Source of the DNA: Talpa occidentalis
Lineage: Eukaryota; Chordata; Mammalia; Eulipotyphla; Talpidae
Reading direction: 5' to 3'
NCBI RefSeq assembly: GCF_014898055.3
Contig: NW_023601322.1
Span: 70,770,740-70,834,739 of the forward strand
DNA length: 64,000 nucleotides
Shown: piece by piece, positions 12,661 to 23,782 of the stretch
How the letters are laid out: every line of letters begins with the position of its first letter
Numbering within the stretch: the stretch's first letter is position 1
The notes under the pieces: generated by a model
Databases searched by the model: none
The model's input: the letters and a program-made list of their open reading frames with translations, nothing else
What the model was told of the DNA's origin: nothing
Translations under genes and position numbers: made by a program

Positions 12661-13039
12661 AATTGGGAACTGAATATTACTGAAGGTCATTTCTGGACTG
12701 TTGGTTTGTTGTATAGCCTTTGAGTTTATCTCATTTATTGAGCTTCAGTTAGGGCTTTGTTAATCAATCTACCTCAAAGCCATATTAGCTGCACAGTTAA
12801 GCCTATGATGACAATTTATCCACTGGTGAATGAGAACTGATTGAATTAGTTCAAGATAGTTGAACGAAATTAGCTGAAAAAAAGAAGAGGGGTTAATCTG
12901 TCATCCTCTAATGAATCACTGAATCTACTAGGCCAAGACCTTATCAGAGTCACCAATGTGATTCAGCACAAAATGCTACCAGGCCCTGGAAAGGCAAGAT
13001 GCTACAGGCGCCTTACGAGAGCACGCTCAATGCTGAAAG
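12661..13039. other. Repeat-poor DNA, candidate conserved block
   Basis: No transposon recognised. GTTAATCAAT at about 12759-12768 resembles an HNF1/homeodomain site, and several ATTA cores lie within 250 bp. There is no open frame of note. Confidence 0.3.
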
Positions 13040-13180
13040 ACAAGTCTTATTTGGTCCACTTTACAGTTAAGAAATGGAGGCAAAGACTTGACATGACTTA
13101 CCCAATGTAACCAGGTGGTAGGTGCTGAAGCCTCAATTCAAAATCAAGACTGGCTATCTCCAAAGACCACATTCTCTTCA
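13040..13180 (-). mobile_element. MIR relic
   Basis: A reverse-complement MIR core can be followed: a TTTACAG..GAAATGGAGGC segment, then a GACTTACCCA..GTAACCAGGTGGTAG segment, corresponding to the CTCCATTTC and splice-like CTGGTTAC parts of MIR. It is heavily diverged and lacks tRNA-like ends. Confidence 0.5.
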
Positions 13181-13191
13181 GATTTCTAGTT

Positions 13192-13943
13192 AGCTTTCTT
13201 CCCCCTGCCCTTTTTTTAGATTTTTTTTTATTTTATTGAAAAGATTTTCATTTATTTATTTATTTACTTACTTACTTGCTTATTTACTTATTTATTTATT
13301 TATACAAGAACTGGGGTACAGGCCAGATGTGTGGGAGAGTGAGAGGATTCACCAGAGACAGAGCAGGGAACAGAACAGGCAGACTGAGGAAATACACTGC
13401 TGAGGGGAGCAGTGGGCATGACAGGAGAGGTCTGCTGCGCCATGTGGGACCCTCACCGGCTGGCTGGGATCGAACCAGTGCAGCAGAGGGTGCAGACAGC
13501 TTCATAGCACGGCACTCAACCATCTGCGCCACCAGGGGAGGCCCTTTTTTTTTTAGATTTCTATATATTTTACATCATTGTTCATTTTTAAACAATGTTT
13601 GTTTTTTTTTAATCCCCCTCCTCAGGTGTAGTTCCCATAGAATTTCCTTCCCCAATACACCCGTGCACCATCACCTCAGTCCCCTGTGCTCCTCCCTCCC
13701 TCCCTCTGATCCCTCTCCCTCCTCCTCCCCTGCAGGATGTTTCTGGTTTCTAATTGTCCGTTTGTTTTGTTATGTTGTATTTTGCATTGTTATTATTTTT
13801 TCCCCCGATGTCTTATTTGGCTCCCCTATATTCCTCCTATAAGTGAAACCATCTGATAATTTTCTTTTTCCTTCTGACTTATTTCACTGAGCATAATTCC
13901 CTCTAGCTCCATCCATGTTGCTGCAAATGGCATGAGCTTTCTT
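13192..13943 (-). mobile_element. 5'-truncated LINE-1 3' end (type B 3' UTR)
   Basis: The minus strand carries the very end of ORF2 (about 13850-13934, complement of the ..LSEIS.. block) followed by the same 3' UTR as the L1 at 46532-47911. A long G-rich purine tract is on the minus strand (C/T-rich on plus, 13681-13730). A short flanking duplication AGCTTTCTT lies at 13192-13200 and 13935-13943. A SINE interrupts its 3' tail. Coding potential is nil. Confidence 0.85.
13211..13560 (-). mobile_element. tRNA-derived SINE (copy 4, variant II), in the L1 tail
   Basis: The body is about 13224-13544 on the minus strand. The complement of the head ends at 13544 and the B-box complement GGGATCGAACC lies at about 13467-13477. 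The tail is an unusually long degenerate TTTA/CTTA array at about 13250-13303. The duplication TTTTTTTAGATTT is at 13211-13223 and 13548-13560. The open frame at 13276-13842 that crosses it is fortuitous. Confidence 0.9.
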
Positions 13944-14689
13944 ATGGGGGTCAGCACAGGCAGGGACCCAACTTTCAGAAACTTAAAAAAAAATCAGAAC
14001 TCTCAGTCCCAAGGCATTCAGAGCCACATTTGCTACAGACACAGGGCCAGAAAGAACAGAAAGATATCAAGAGGCAGGAGGTGGCTCATCATGGGGAAGA
14101 AACCTAAGAATGTTCACTGCATGTGTTAGGGTTCCATTCCTGCTTTCCCTTTTCTACAATACCTGGAATCCCCTACATGGCCATGTACTCCATGCTTGTG
14201 CTTGGTTTTCTACACCCAGTCACAGGTATGGGTGTGTTTCACTTACCCTCTCTGTGTCCCTCACTTGGGGGGCCTCCCTGATCCTGCAGTGATAGACAGG
14301 TGCAGGCACTGCACATCTCAGCCCTTGTACCCAGGCTTCCTAAGCTGCCAATTAGTATGCTTGGCCATGTTCCAGACCTCAAGATTGGTTGCTTTTCTTT
14401 CAACTCAAGTGCTACAGCCCTGGAGCCATTTTATACCCCTCATTGGCCTGGGTAACCTGCAATAACCCAGTCCCCCCAGCTCATGCACTGCAGGTCTTTT
14501 AGTCAACAGCAAAACTTGAGTGCCCTGGAGGGAACTGGGGGGAAGGGAAGGAGCAGGAAGCAGAACTTCTCAGAAGGTAACCAGGTCCTTGTCCCTGGGG
14601 GTGGAAAGGAAGAGCGGAGGGAGACAGGCAGAATATAAGAAATGTTAGCATGGCTGAAAAAGCCTGGATGAGCACAATAAGTGCTCTTT
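13944..14689. other. Single-copy DNA, no gene recognised
   Basis: No repeat or gene that I can support. Short plus-strand frames at 13932-14465 have no domains. Confidence 0.5.
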
Positions 14690-14880
14690 TGACACTTACT
14701 ATGTGGCAGCCATTGGCTACTGGAAATATACAGGCCTCGCAGTTAACACTGTTAGGTATTTTATTCCCATTTTACAGAAGAAAACACTGCATCTGAGAAA
14801 TAAGTGAGACTAACTATAGTTTGTATGTGGTAAAGTCAATACCCAAACCTAGGTCCATGAGCGCCCTGTCCATGCCGGAC
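14690..14880 (-). mobile_element. MIR relic
   Basis: Antisense MIR signature: TATTCCCATTTTACAGAAGAAAAC-type core, then loss of similarity through AAATAAGTGAGACTAAC and TGGTAAAGTCAATACCCAAACC, which corresponds to the MIR region before the B box. Diverged and truncated. Confidence 0.5.
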
Positions 14881-16399
14881 CCACCGCACCACGCTGCAGA
14901 AAAGGGTGAATGAGCGGGGCCTGTGTGTCTAGATGGGAGGTGAAGGGGCAGCATGAACCCGAATGTGCAGCTGTACTCAGGAGACTGCCCTGAAAAATGG
15001 GCAGGGCATCCAAGCTGAAGGATGCGCAACACAAGCTGAGGGAGGAGAGAGGCAGACCAACCTTTCCCCCAAGGGACCCAAGTCCCCTCACCCCTTCCGT
15101 GCAGAAGGTGATGGGACATGTAAGCACAAGGCGGAGCTTAAGCAGAGGCACGGACGAGATGAACTGCCTTGCAAGCAGAGACAGAGCAATGGGCAAAGTC
15201 AACTCTAATTTCCATCTGCTGGTACCCAGACCTAATCAAATGCCTACAACAGTTTTAAAGAGAATGTTAGTTACAATCCAAAGCTAATTAAAACTTTCCA
15301 TAAAATGACTCTTTAAAATTTAAGTGGCCTTGAATGCTAACAGCCCAGGCTTGTCTCTAACTGCAGAATTATTATTAACACATTAGCACAGCAATACCAG
15401 CCATTGAATTTGCTCAGTAATTTCGAAATAATGATGTTTTGAGTGTTTCCAACTGAAATGATGTGTCCCTTTCAATTCTGACCCAGCAGGTCATCAGCAT
15501 CTCCCCCCACCATTCCCCACTGCTGAGGTCCTCCCTCCCAGGCCAATGTCGGATTTCTTAGCTTCTTGCAGCCCAGCTTGCAACTGTGGGCAGCTCCGGG
15601 GGGCCCTCCACACCCACAGGCTTAGTATCGTCCTTTTATTCTTATCTCCCCTTGAAAGCAGAGCCTATGTTCATGTGGGATAAGGAGTAATAACACATGG
15701 TGAGGGAAGGAACACGAGAAAGGGACAGAGCTTGCTCCAATCTGGTGCTGACACTTGCTGGCTCTGAAACTTTAGAACAAGTTACTATGACATTATTGCT
15801 ACTAATGATAGTCCTTGCTAACATTTGTCCAGCACTTGAAAGGGAACCGCTAAGCAAATAATTATTAAAGCTCCCAGCTAACGGGTCTTAGGCCTGGCAC
15901 AGTTAACATTCCAATGCAATTGTAATTAACGAATCTACTCACTTAACAAATCTTTCATGAGAAGGCTTTATGACTAAGTTATAGCTAAACAAAATTACAT
16001 TTCAAAAGGGCCAAGCTGATCTGTCTCTCCAAGGCCAGCCCCAATGCCTGCATCTTTCCCCTTTGCCTGCACCACTCCTTGTCTGGGCACTCTGCAGCAA
16101 ATGGGTGTGCCTGCTGGAAAATGATGTTATGCAGCCAATATGAAGACGGTTATGTCTAAAAGAAATCCTTTGTCTTGAACCTCGTGCTCAGACCATACGG
16201 CCAGGCCTGAGACCTCATGCATGTGTATGTAATAAAGCTTTTCCTGACCTCACCATTCCTGAAGTACCACTTGTTCTTCCTCTGCCTGGGTAAAAGGCCA
16301 GAATTTCTATAACACACTTGTTATGTGCCAAGTACAATTTACACACATTATCTAAATTCCCCAACCACTCTAGTTTTTAATCTAGTCTGTTTCAGAAAC
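14881..16399. other. Mostly repeat-poor DNA with two AT-rich blocks
   Basis: No gene found; frames at 14814-15287 on both strands overlap each other and have no domains. Two stretches (about 15200-15480 and 15880-16010) are AT-rich and transposon-free, with sites such as GTAATTAA at about 15921. They look like candidate conserved non-coding DNA. Confidence 0.35.
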
Positions 16400-16620
16400 A
16401 GTTATGAAACACTCACTAGAACACTATGTGCCAGGCTCTGTTCTGTTCTATGGACATTAAAACCTCAAAACATATCTCCAAGAGGGAGGTGCTATTATTT
16501 TCTGCAAGTTCCAAATGAGTGAGCCAGAGAATAAGTAAACAAGAGCTCACAGTTAAGAGCAGGGTCTTACCTGGACTCAACCCCAGGGAGACACGCTCCA
16601 GAACCCATGCTCTCAGGCTC
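16400..16620 (-). mobile_element. MIR relic
   Basis: Antisense MIR: CACTATGTGCCAGGCTCTG near the 3' end of the element, then TCCAAGAGGGAGGTGCTATTATTTT and ACTCAACCCCAGG, the last matching the complement of the tRNA-derived B-box region. Diverged, with no intact promoter. Confidence 0.55.
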
Positions 16621-16634
16621 CTCACTCTGGTCTC

Positions 16635-16770
16635 CAACAGCAGCTTGTTTTAGAATCACCTGGAACGCTGGTTAAATCCTACACTGCTGAGCCCAATCTC
16701 TCAGGGCAGAAAGAGGAAGAGCACCCGAGAATGTACATGTCTAATGCTAGTGTGTGAGGCAGCTCTCCAC
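16635..16770 (+). mobile_element. MER5-like hAT relic
   Basis: TTAGAATCACCTGGAACGC followed by a GGTTAAAT..CTGCTGAGCCCAATCTCTC block matches the order of MER5-type hAT-Charlie elements as I know them. The terminal inverted repeats are eroded. Confidence 0.5.
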
Positions 16771-16779
16771 TATGCTGCT

Positions 16780-16890
16780 GATGACCCTCTTATTCTCCCC
16801 TTTTCACAGAGGAGAGACTTAGTCTCAGGTTATCCAAATTACCCAAAGTAACGCAGCTAGTAAGCTGCAGAACTACAATCTGAAAGTAAT
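16780..16890 (-). mobile_element. MIR relic (partial)
   Basis: TTTTCACAGAGGAGAGACTTAG followed by AAAGTAACGCAGCTAGTAAGC is the antisense MIR core region. Short and partial. Confidence 0.5.
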
Positions 16891-17403
16891 AAAGTGATCT
16901 AACACCCGGGGACCACCCTGAAGCTCAGCTCCCTGGTCTGTACCGCAGGGCCCGCTGTGTTCACTACAAACTTGCAAACACCGGCTGTGATCATGAGCAT
17001 TCTCTCTGTGGCAGGTGCCCACCCACGACTGTGGGTCTTCCCTGGGTGTTTGCTTTCCTTGGATCCTGAAGGAACGTGAATACAGTGAATAGCCAATATG
17101 TGTGCGGTAAACGGAGTTAAATTCCCCCAAATCACTTCCAAAGACACTCATTGCTGATACTATGTAGATGTTGCAAATTTCCCAAGTAGGACCCTCCCTT
17201 TCTGGAGTCCAAGCTCCCAGAGCTGCCAAATGCTGGAATTCCTTGTGGAAGAGTATTCACATGTTTACCCCACAAGAACAGCGCCCAGGGGACTGGCATT
17301 GTGGCACCCCGGGCCTTTGTTCTGGGCTCAGAGTAAGAATAAATTGAGTTTTCTAACTACTCCCACTTGAAACCTGCCTCAATGTAGGGCTACTAAATTA
17401 CTT
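16891..17403. other. Single-copy DNA left of the full-length L1
   Basis: No gene or repeat recognised. Overlapping minus-strand frames at 16873-17229 have no domains. Confidence 0.5.
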
Positions 17404-17415
17404 TTAAATTACGAC

Positions 17416-17420
<5 letters not shown>
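17404..17420. repeat. Target-site duplication, L1 3' side
   Basis: TTAAATTACGACATTTA, identical to 23783-23799. The perfect 17-bp match shows the intervening L1 arrived as a single target-primed insertion and has had little time to diverge. Confidence 0.95.

Positions 17421-17442
<22 letters not shown>
17417..17442. repeat. (TTTA)n in the L1 A-tail
   Basis: The TTTA array at the 3' end of the minus-strand L1, complement of a TAAA-rich tail, probably grown from the poly-A tail. Confidence 0.85.
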
Positions 17443-17446
<4 letters not shown>

Positions 17447-17486
17447 AATAATAAATTTTATTTTTATATTCCCCATACAATTGCAA

Positions 17487-17622
17487 CCCCCCCATTCTGA
17501 CCCCAATCCCTCCCCTCCTGCCCCTCACCCCCCAAAAAGTGTCTCTGGTTCATAGTTTTTTGTTGATTTTGATTTTCACTTTCTTATAGTTATTCATTTT
17601 CCTGGTCCCTTATTTAAGTTTT
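17487..17622 (-). other. L1 3' UTR with G-rich tract
   Basis: The sequence after the ORF2 stop. On the minus strand four runs of three or more G (C runs on plus at 17508-17533) can form a quadruplex motif. G-rich purine tracts are a known feature of mammalian L1 3' UTRs. Confidence 0.75.
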
Positions 17623-20600
17623 CTAGATTCCTGCTATGAGTGAGAATATCCGGTATTTTTCTTTTTCTTTCTGGCTTATTTCGCTGAGCATGATCCCTTC
17701 CAGCGCCATCCATGTTGCTGCAAATTGCATGTGTTTATCTTTTTTGAATGCTGAGTAATATTCCATGGTGTATATGCACCACATCTTCTTGATCCAGTCA
17801 TCTATTTTTGGGCATTTGGGTTGTTTCCAAAGCTTAGCTATTGTAAATAGTGCTGCTATAAACATAGGGGTGCAGGTGTTCTTTGGAATGGATGTTTCTG
17901 TGTCCTTTGGGTAAAGACCTAGGAGTGGAATTGCTGGATCATATGGAAGCTCTATGTTTAGTAGGTCCAGAAATCTCCACACAGCTCTCCACAGTGGTTG
18001 GACCAGTTTGCACTCCCACCAACAGTGCAGAAGAGTTCCTTTTTCTCCACACCCTCGCCAACATTTGTTGTTCCTAGTTTTTTTAATATGTGCCATTCTC
18101 ACTGGTGTAAGATGGTATCTCATGGTAGTTTTGATTTGCATTTCCCTGATGACAAGTGATGTTGAACATTTTTTCATATGCCTGTTGGCCATTTGCATTT
18201 CCTCTTCAGAGAAGTTTCTTTTTAGCTCTTCTGCCCATTTTTTGACTGGATTATTTTCTTTGTTGTTGTTGAGTCTCATCAGCTCTTTGCAGATTTTTGT
18301 GATCAGTCCTTTATCATTAGTGTTGTGTGCAAAAATGTTCTCCCAGTTGGTGGGGTTTCTCTTTGTTTTTGTTATTGTCTCTTTTGCTGTACAGAAGCTC
18401 TTTAATTTGATGTAGTCCCAACTGTTTATCTTTGCCTTCACTATCACTGCTTGGGTGATGTGTCTGTAAAGATGTCTTTGATGTGCAAATCACGTAGTGT
18501 TTCGCCTATATTTCCTTCTATGAATTTTATGGTTTCAGGTCTTATGTCTAGTTCTTTAATCCATTTTGAGTTGATTTTTGTGTATGGTGTGAGGTAGTGG
18601 TCAAGCTTCATTCTTTTGCATGTAGCAACCCAGTTTTCCCAGCACCATTTATTGAACAAAGTTTCTTTGCTCCAATGCATAGTCTTTGCTCCTTTGTCAA
18701 AGATTAGTTGACCATAAATCTGTGGGTTTATTTCTGGATTTTCAATTCGATTCCATTGGTCTGTATGTCTGTTCTTGTTCCAATACCATGCAGTTTTGAT
18801 GATTATGGCTTTGTAGTAGAGTTTGAAGTCTGGGAGTGTGATGCCTCCATTCCCTTCTTTTTTTTTCAGGAGAGCTTTGGCTATTCAGGGTTTTTTGTGA
18901 TTCCATATGAATTTCATCAATAATTGTTCTATTTCTTTGAAGAATGACATTGAAATTTTGATAGGAATAGCATTGAATCTGTATATTGCTTTTGATAGGA
19001 TGGCCATTTTAATAATGTTTATTCTTCCAATCCATGAGCAAGGGATGTCTTTCCATTTCTTTGTGTCTTCTTCTATTTCTTTTAACAGTGTTTTATAGTT
19101 TTCTTTGTATAGGTCCTTTACCTCTTTTGTTAGATTTTTTTCCCAAATATTTGATTTTTTTTTGTTTCAATAATAAAAGGGATGGTTTTTTTGATTTCTT
19201 CTTCTTCAGATTTATTGTTTGTGTATAGGAAGGCTACTGACTTTTGTGTGTTGATTTTGTATCCTGCCACTTTACTGAACTGATTGATGAGTTGAATTAG
19301 TTTTTCTGTGGAGTTTTTGGGGTTCTCTATGTATATTATCATATCATCTGCAAATAGTGATAGTTTGACTTCTTCTTTTCCTATTTGGATTCCTTGGATG
19401 TCTTTCTCTTGTCTTATTGCTCTGGCTAGGACTTCCAGTATTATATTGAAGAGCAGTGGTGAGAGTGGACATCCTTGTCTTGTTCCAGATCTTAATGGAA
19501 TTGCTTTCAGCTTTTCACCATTGAGAATGATACTGGCTGTTGGCTTGTCATAGATGGCCTTTATGATGTTGAGGTATGTTCCTTGTATCCCAAGAATTTC
19601 AAGGGCTTTTATCATGAATGCATGTTGCACTTTGTCGAAAGCTTTCTCAGCATCTATTGATATTATCATATGGTTTTTATATTTCGTTTTGTTGATGTGT
19701 TGGATAACGTTGATTGATTTTCGGATGTTGAACCATCCTTGTGTTCCTGGAATGAATCCTACTTGGTCGTGGTGAATTATCTTATGGATACATTGTTGGA
19801 TTCTGATAGCTAAAATTTTATTGAGGATTTTTGCATCAGTGTTCATTAGGGAGATTGGCCTGTAGTTTTCCTTTTTTGTGTTGTCCTTGTTCGGTTTTGG
19901 TATTAGTGTAATGTTGGCTTCATAGAACGTGTTTGGTATTGTCCCTTGCTTCTCAATTTTTTGAAAGAGTTTGTGAAGGATAGGCACTAATTCATCTCTG
20001 AATGTTTGGTAGAATTCATTTGGAAATCCATCAGGTCCTGGGCTTTTGTTTTTGGGGAGGTTTTTGATTACCATTTCAATTTCACTAATTGTAATTGGTC
20101 TGTTTAGGTGTTCTATTTCTTCTTTATCTAGCTTTGGGTGATTGTAGAGTTGTAGGAATTTGTCCATCTCCTCTAGATTGTTGAACTTGTTTCCATACAA
20201 CTGTTCATAGTAGTTACTGATTATTCTTTTGATTTATGCTGTGTCTGTTGTGATTTCTCCTCTTTCATTTGTGATCCTGTTTATTTGTGCTTTCTCCTTT
20301 TTTTCCTTTGTGAGCCTGGCTAGGGGTTTGTCTATTTTATTGATTTTTTTCAAAGAACCAGCTCTTGGTTTCATTGATCTTTTGGATTGTTTTTTTAGTT
20401 TCAATTTCATTTATTTCTGCTTTGGTTTTTATTATTTCTTTTCTTCTACTGGTTTTTGGGTTTTTTTTTTTTGTTGTTCTTTTTCTAGATCTTTGAGCTT
20501 CGAGATTAGGTTGTTTCTTTGAGTTCTTTCTTGTTTCTTGATGTGAGCTTCTATTGCTATATATTTTCCTCTTATTACTGCTTTTGCTGCATCCCATACA

Positions 20601-21458
20601 TTTAGGATATTGGTGTCCTCCTTGTCATTCAATTCAAAGAATTTTTTAATTTCTTCTTTGATCTCCTCATTAGTCCAGTGGTCTTCCAGTAGTGTGGTTT
20701 TTAATCTCCATGAGGTAGGAAAGTTCCTTGCCTTCTTTTTATGGTTTATTTCTAGTTTGATGCCTTCACTTCATGGTCAGAAAAGATGGTTAATATGATT
20801 TCAATCTTGGTGTATCTGTTGATGTTTGTCTTGTGCCCCAGTATGTGATCGATCCTGGAGAATGATCCGTGTGCGCTTGAGAAAAATGTGTACTCCGTTT
20901 TTTTTGGGGTTTAGTGTTCTATAGATGTCTGTTAAGCCCAAATGCTCTAGGTCCTTATTAAGAGCTTTAGTTTCTTTGCTTATTTTTTGTCTTGTTGATC
21001 TATCCATTGTTGATAGTGGTGTGTTGAAGTCTCCCACTACGCATGTGTTTTCTCTGATGTCTGTTTTCAGAGAGGACAACAGTTGTTGTCCTTTGGTGCT
21101 CCTTCGTTTGGTGAGTATATGTTAATGAGTGTTATACTTCTTGAAGTATTGTCCCCTTGATCATAATGTAGTGACCACTGGGGTCTCTTTTTATTTTTTT
21201 GAGTTTGAAGTCTGTTTTATCTGATATAAGTATAGCTGTTCCTGCTTTCTTTTTTGGTCCATTTGCTTGTAGGATTGTTTTCCATCCTTTAACTTTGAGC
21301 CTATTTTTATCTTTTGTAGCTAAATGTGTTTCCTGGAGACAGCAAAAGGTTGGGTTTTGTTTCTTAATCCAGGCTGCCACTCTGTGTCTTTTTATTGAAG
21401 AGTTTAGTCCATTTACATTTAGAGTTAATATTGATATGTTAGCATTTGTATTTGCCAT
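17623..21458 (-). pseudogene. L1 ORF2 (endonuclease/reverse transcriptase), frameshifted
   Basis: The 3.84-kb span matches a normal ORF2 of about 1,275 residues. The start at 21458 gives the usual endonuclease opening (MANTNANISILTLNVNGLNS), with the CLQETHL catalytic block soon after. GDFN lies in the next fragment (20801-21079). The reverse transcriptase is best kept in the 356-codon fragment 20200-19130: [29 protein letters not shown] and the catalytic FADD (residues 283-286, 19343-19354). The last fragment (18447-17623) holds the cysteine-rich motif C-x3-C-x7-H-x4-C (residues 129-146, 18010-18063). Fragments fall in different frames, so at least five frameshifts plus stops separate them. 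The catalytic motifs are readable but no full protein can be made. Confidence 0.95.
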
Positions 21459-21529
21459 TGTGTTTGTCTTTCCTTTGATTTTATTTATTTATTCTTTTAA
21501 TAACTTTTTTTTTTGGTCTTCTTTCATTG

Positions 21530-22579
21530 TTATTCGTCTCTCTGAGGTTCTGGCTTTAGGATTCCTTGTAGTATTTTTTGGAGTGGGGGTTTAGTCGTAA
21601 TGAAATTCCAGAGTTTCTCTTTGTCTGGGAAGGTCCTTATTCTTTCTTCATAGAGGAAGGAGAGCTTTGCGAGATAGAGTATTCTTGGTTGGCATCTGTT
21701 TTCTTGGAGTCCGTTGACTATGTCCCTCCACTCTCTCCTTGCCCGTAGTGTTTCTTCAGAGAAGTCTGATGTCAGCCTGATTGGTTTTCCTTTGAATGTT
21801 ATCTGTTTCTTCCCTCTTGTTAGCTTCATTATTTTTTCCTTGTCCTGGATTCTTGGGAGCTTTACTATTATGTGTCTTGCTGTATTTTTCCTTTCGTCGT
21901 GGAAGTTTGGTGTTCTTCTTGCTTCTTGTATATCAATTTTCAGCTCCTTCTTCGCGTTTGGGAAGTTCTCTTCAATTATCTCCTGGAATATTTTCTCTGT
22001 TCCTACAACTCTCTCCTCTCCTTCTGGAATTCCTATAACTCTTATATTTCCTTTCCTCATGGAGTCAGATAGTTCCCGAAGTCTTTCTTTGTTCTTTTTC
22101 CTTCATACTTCTCCTTCCTTTTCTGTTTTGGTTCTTTTTATTTCTGTGTCTTCAAGAGTACTTATTCGTTCTTCCATTTCATCTATTCTGCTTTCATTGC
22201 TTTTCCCAGAGTTCTTTAGTTCCTCCATTAATTCTTTGATCTCCTGCGTTTCTTTTGCTTCCCTCTTTAGGGACTCAATTTCCTTCTTCTGATCATTGTT
22301 TTCCTTTATGAGTTCTGTCATTTTTTTAATCACGGCAATTTTAAATTCTCTTTCTGGAAGGCTCAGAAGTTCTTCCAAGTTACTGTCGTTGCAATCTGGG
22401 GGGTGGTTTTCTTTTTGTGGTGTGCTTTTTTCCTGAGGAGTTGTTAGGTTGCGTGTGGTTCTTCTACTCCCTACTGTCTGTTTTCTAATTTGTCGTATGC
22501 ATTGGGACACTGTGTTGCTCGGACTGGCCGGCATCTTGGGTGAACTTCTCCGCTCCCCTCTGGCTCCTCCAGGAGCCAT
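21530..22579 (-). pseudogene. L1 ORF1 (RNA-binding protein), one in-frame stop
   Basis: Two open stretches, 22579-22103 (158 codons) and 22060-21530 (176 codons), lie in the same frame and are joined by fourteen codons. The only break is a TGA at 22103-22105. The N-terminal part has a basic region and a long charged coiled coil (about residues 80-150, with ELIKENNDQKKEIESLKREA). The C-terminal part has the RRM-like fold, with its NIRVIGIPEGEE start at 22047-22012, and then the C-terminal domain. A length of about 350 codons is normal for ORF1p, which forms trimers on L1 RNA. The ATG at 22579 may lie upstream of the true start, and an in-frame ATG occurs 15 codons on. Confidence 0.93.
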
Positions 22580-23782
22580 CTCTGGCTTCTGAGGGAGCTT
22601 TCTGCTGGTTTCAGGAAGTCTTTACTGAAGAAATGTCCCTGCTCTAAAATGGCAACGCGGGACTCAGTCACTGAGCATCCGGTCTCAGGCACACTCTTCT
22701 GCGCGCCCGGTCTGCCCCGGCCGTGGGTGCCTGTTCCCTCTGTGGGCTCAGACTGCTGGTCGGAAGGGGCCTGGCATGGGCTAACTTCCCAGCTGGCCAC
22801 TGTCTCCTCCAGGAGCCTTCTGCCCTTTTCAAGCAGTCTTAAGAAATTTCCCTGTTCTATGGGGTGTTAGTGACTTTTTTTTTCTGGTCGCTAGGTGGCA
22901 CCAGAGAGCTCCTATTGTCCTTGGGGGGCTGTTTTTCGCCCCCCCCACCCCGTGGGACAGGGAGCAGAGCGGGAATGGTAGGGTAAACCTCAACGGCTTT
23001 GGGGTGCTGTGTCTGCCTTGTGGCCCACCGCCGTGGAGAACCCACGCCCCGAACTTCGTGCCCCGGGTCTCAGTTCCAAAGCCCTCAGGTCCAGGACGCG
23101 GGCTGTAGCCCAGTTCAGTGGCACGGGAATGGCGCCTTTTGCACCCAGCTCCAGTGCCTGGGCGCCTGGTTCCTGCTTACTCAGTGAGGGACTTTCACCC
23201 CCGTGAGGGCCTCCGCGTGTCTCCCCGCAAGCCTAGGTCGCAGGCGCGGGGAACTGGGCAGCCGCTATCCTGATCCGCGTTTGCTTTTCAAGCGCGCCAA
23301 GCGCGCCGCTTTTCCGCGCAAGCTTACCGGCCGGCCTGGGGCCGTGTGCATGTCTCCAGAGTCTCTTTGTTCTTCTCTAATGGCGCCGGAGCCATTCACT
23401 CACCGCTGCGGCGAATCCTGCAGGGTTCTCCGCAGCTCCCGTTCACGGGGTGTGGTGGCTGCAATAGTTCCTTTCCACTCACAGTCCCGCTTGCTGCGTC
23501 CTTTGTTCTTGTGGGCCGTTTTGGTTTGTTGTTTTCCTCCTCTCTGCCGGTCGGAGAGTGCCGCCTCTGTGGGCGGGGGAGGGGAGCAGGGTTCTGCGCT
23601 TTCCTCCCTTCTAGTCCTCTTTTATGGCCACTTTCTTCTTCGGGTAGTTTGCTGGAGTCGTCCGTTTATCTTCCGTGTCCCAGTTCTCACTGGGACCTGC
23701 CGCTTTTCTTCCCTATTAACTTTTTTTTAATGGAAGATCTTACTTGCAGCGTCTCCTCGCCACCATGTTGCTCCGCCCTATA
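22580..23782 (-). promoter_or_regulatory. L1 5' UTR with internal promoter region
   Basis: About 1.2 kb upstream of ORF1. It is the only strongly CpG-rich stretch in the window (about 22900-23500), as expected for the internal pol II promoter of an L1 and a likely methylation target. The very 5' end reads GGGCGGAGCAACATGGTGG on the minus strand. AACATGGTGGC is one base from a YY1-type AANATGGCGGC site, the placement YY1 has in primate L1. Open frames on the plus strand through this region (23203-23786) are probably a by-product of GC richness. Confidence 0.75.

Larger units (their letters stand above)
17421..23782 (-). mobile_element. Full-length LINE-1 retrotransposon
   Basis: On the minus strand in order: a CpG-rich 5' UTR (23782 to about 22580), ORF1 (22579-21530), a 71-bp spacer, ORF2 (21458-17623) and a short 3' UTR with G-rich tract and A/TAAA tail. 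The total of about 6.36 kb is the usual length of a mammalian L1. Flanking 17-bp duplications are perfect. The element encodes an RNA-binding chaperone (ORF1p) and an endonuclease/reverse transcriptase (ORF2p) that together copy the element by target-primed reverse transcription in the nucleus. Both ORFs are disrupted, so this copy is not predicted to move itself. The 3' UTR resembles that of 27836-28341 and differs from the copies at 13.2 and 46.5 kb. Confidence 0.97.

Noticed and set aside
13276..13842. 188-codon open frame on plus
   Set aside because: It crosses a minus-strand SINE and an L1 3' UTR, so it cannot be one conserved protein.
17623..22579. An active L1
   Set aside because: ORF1 has an in-frame stop and ORF2 has at least five frameshifts, so it cannot make both proteins.
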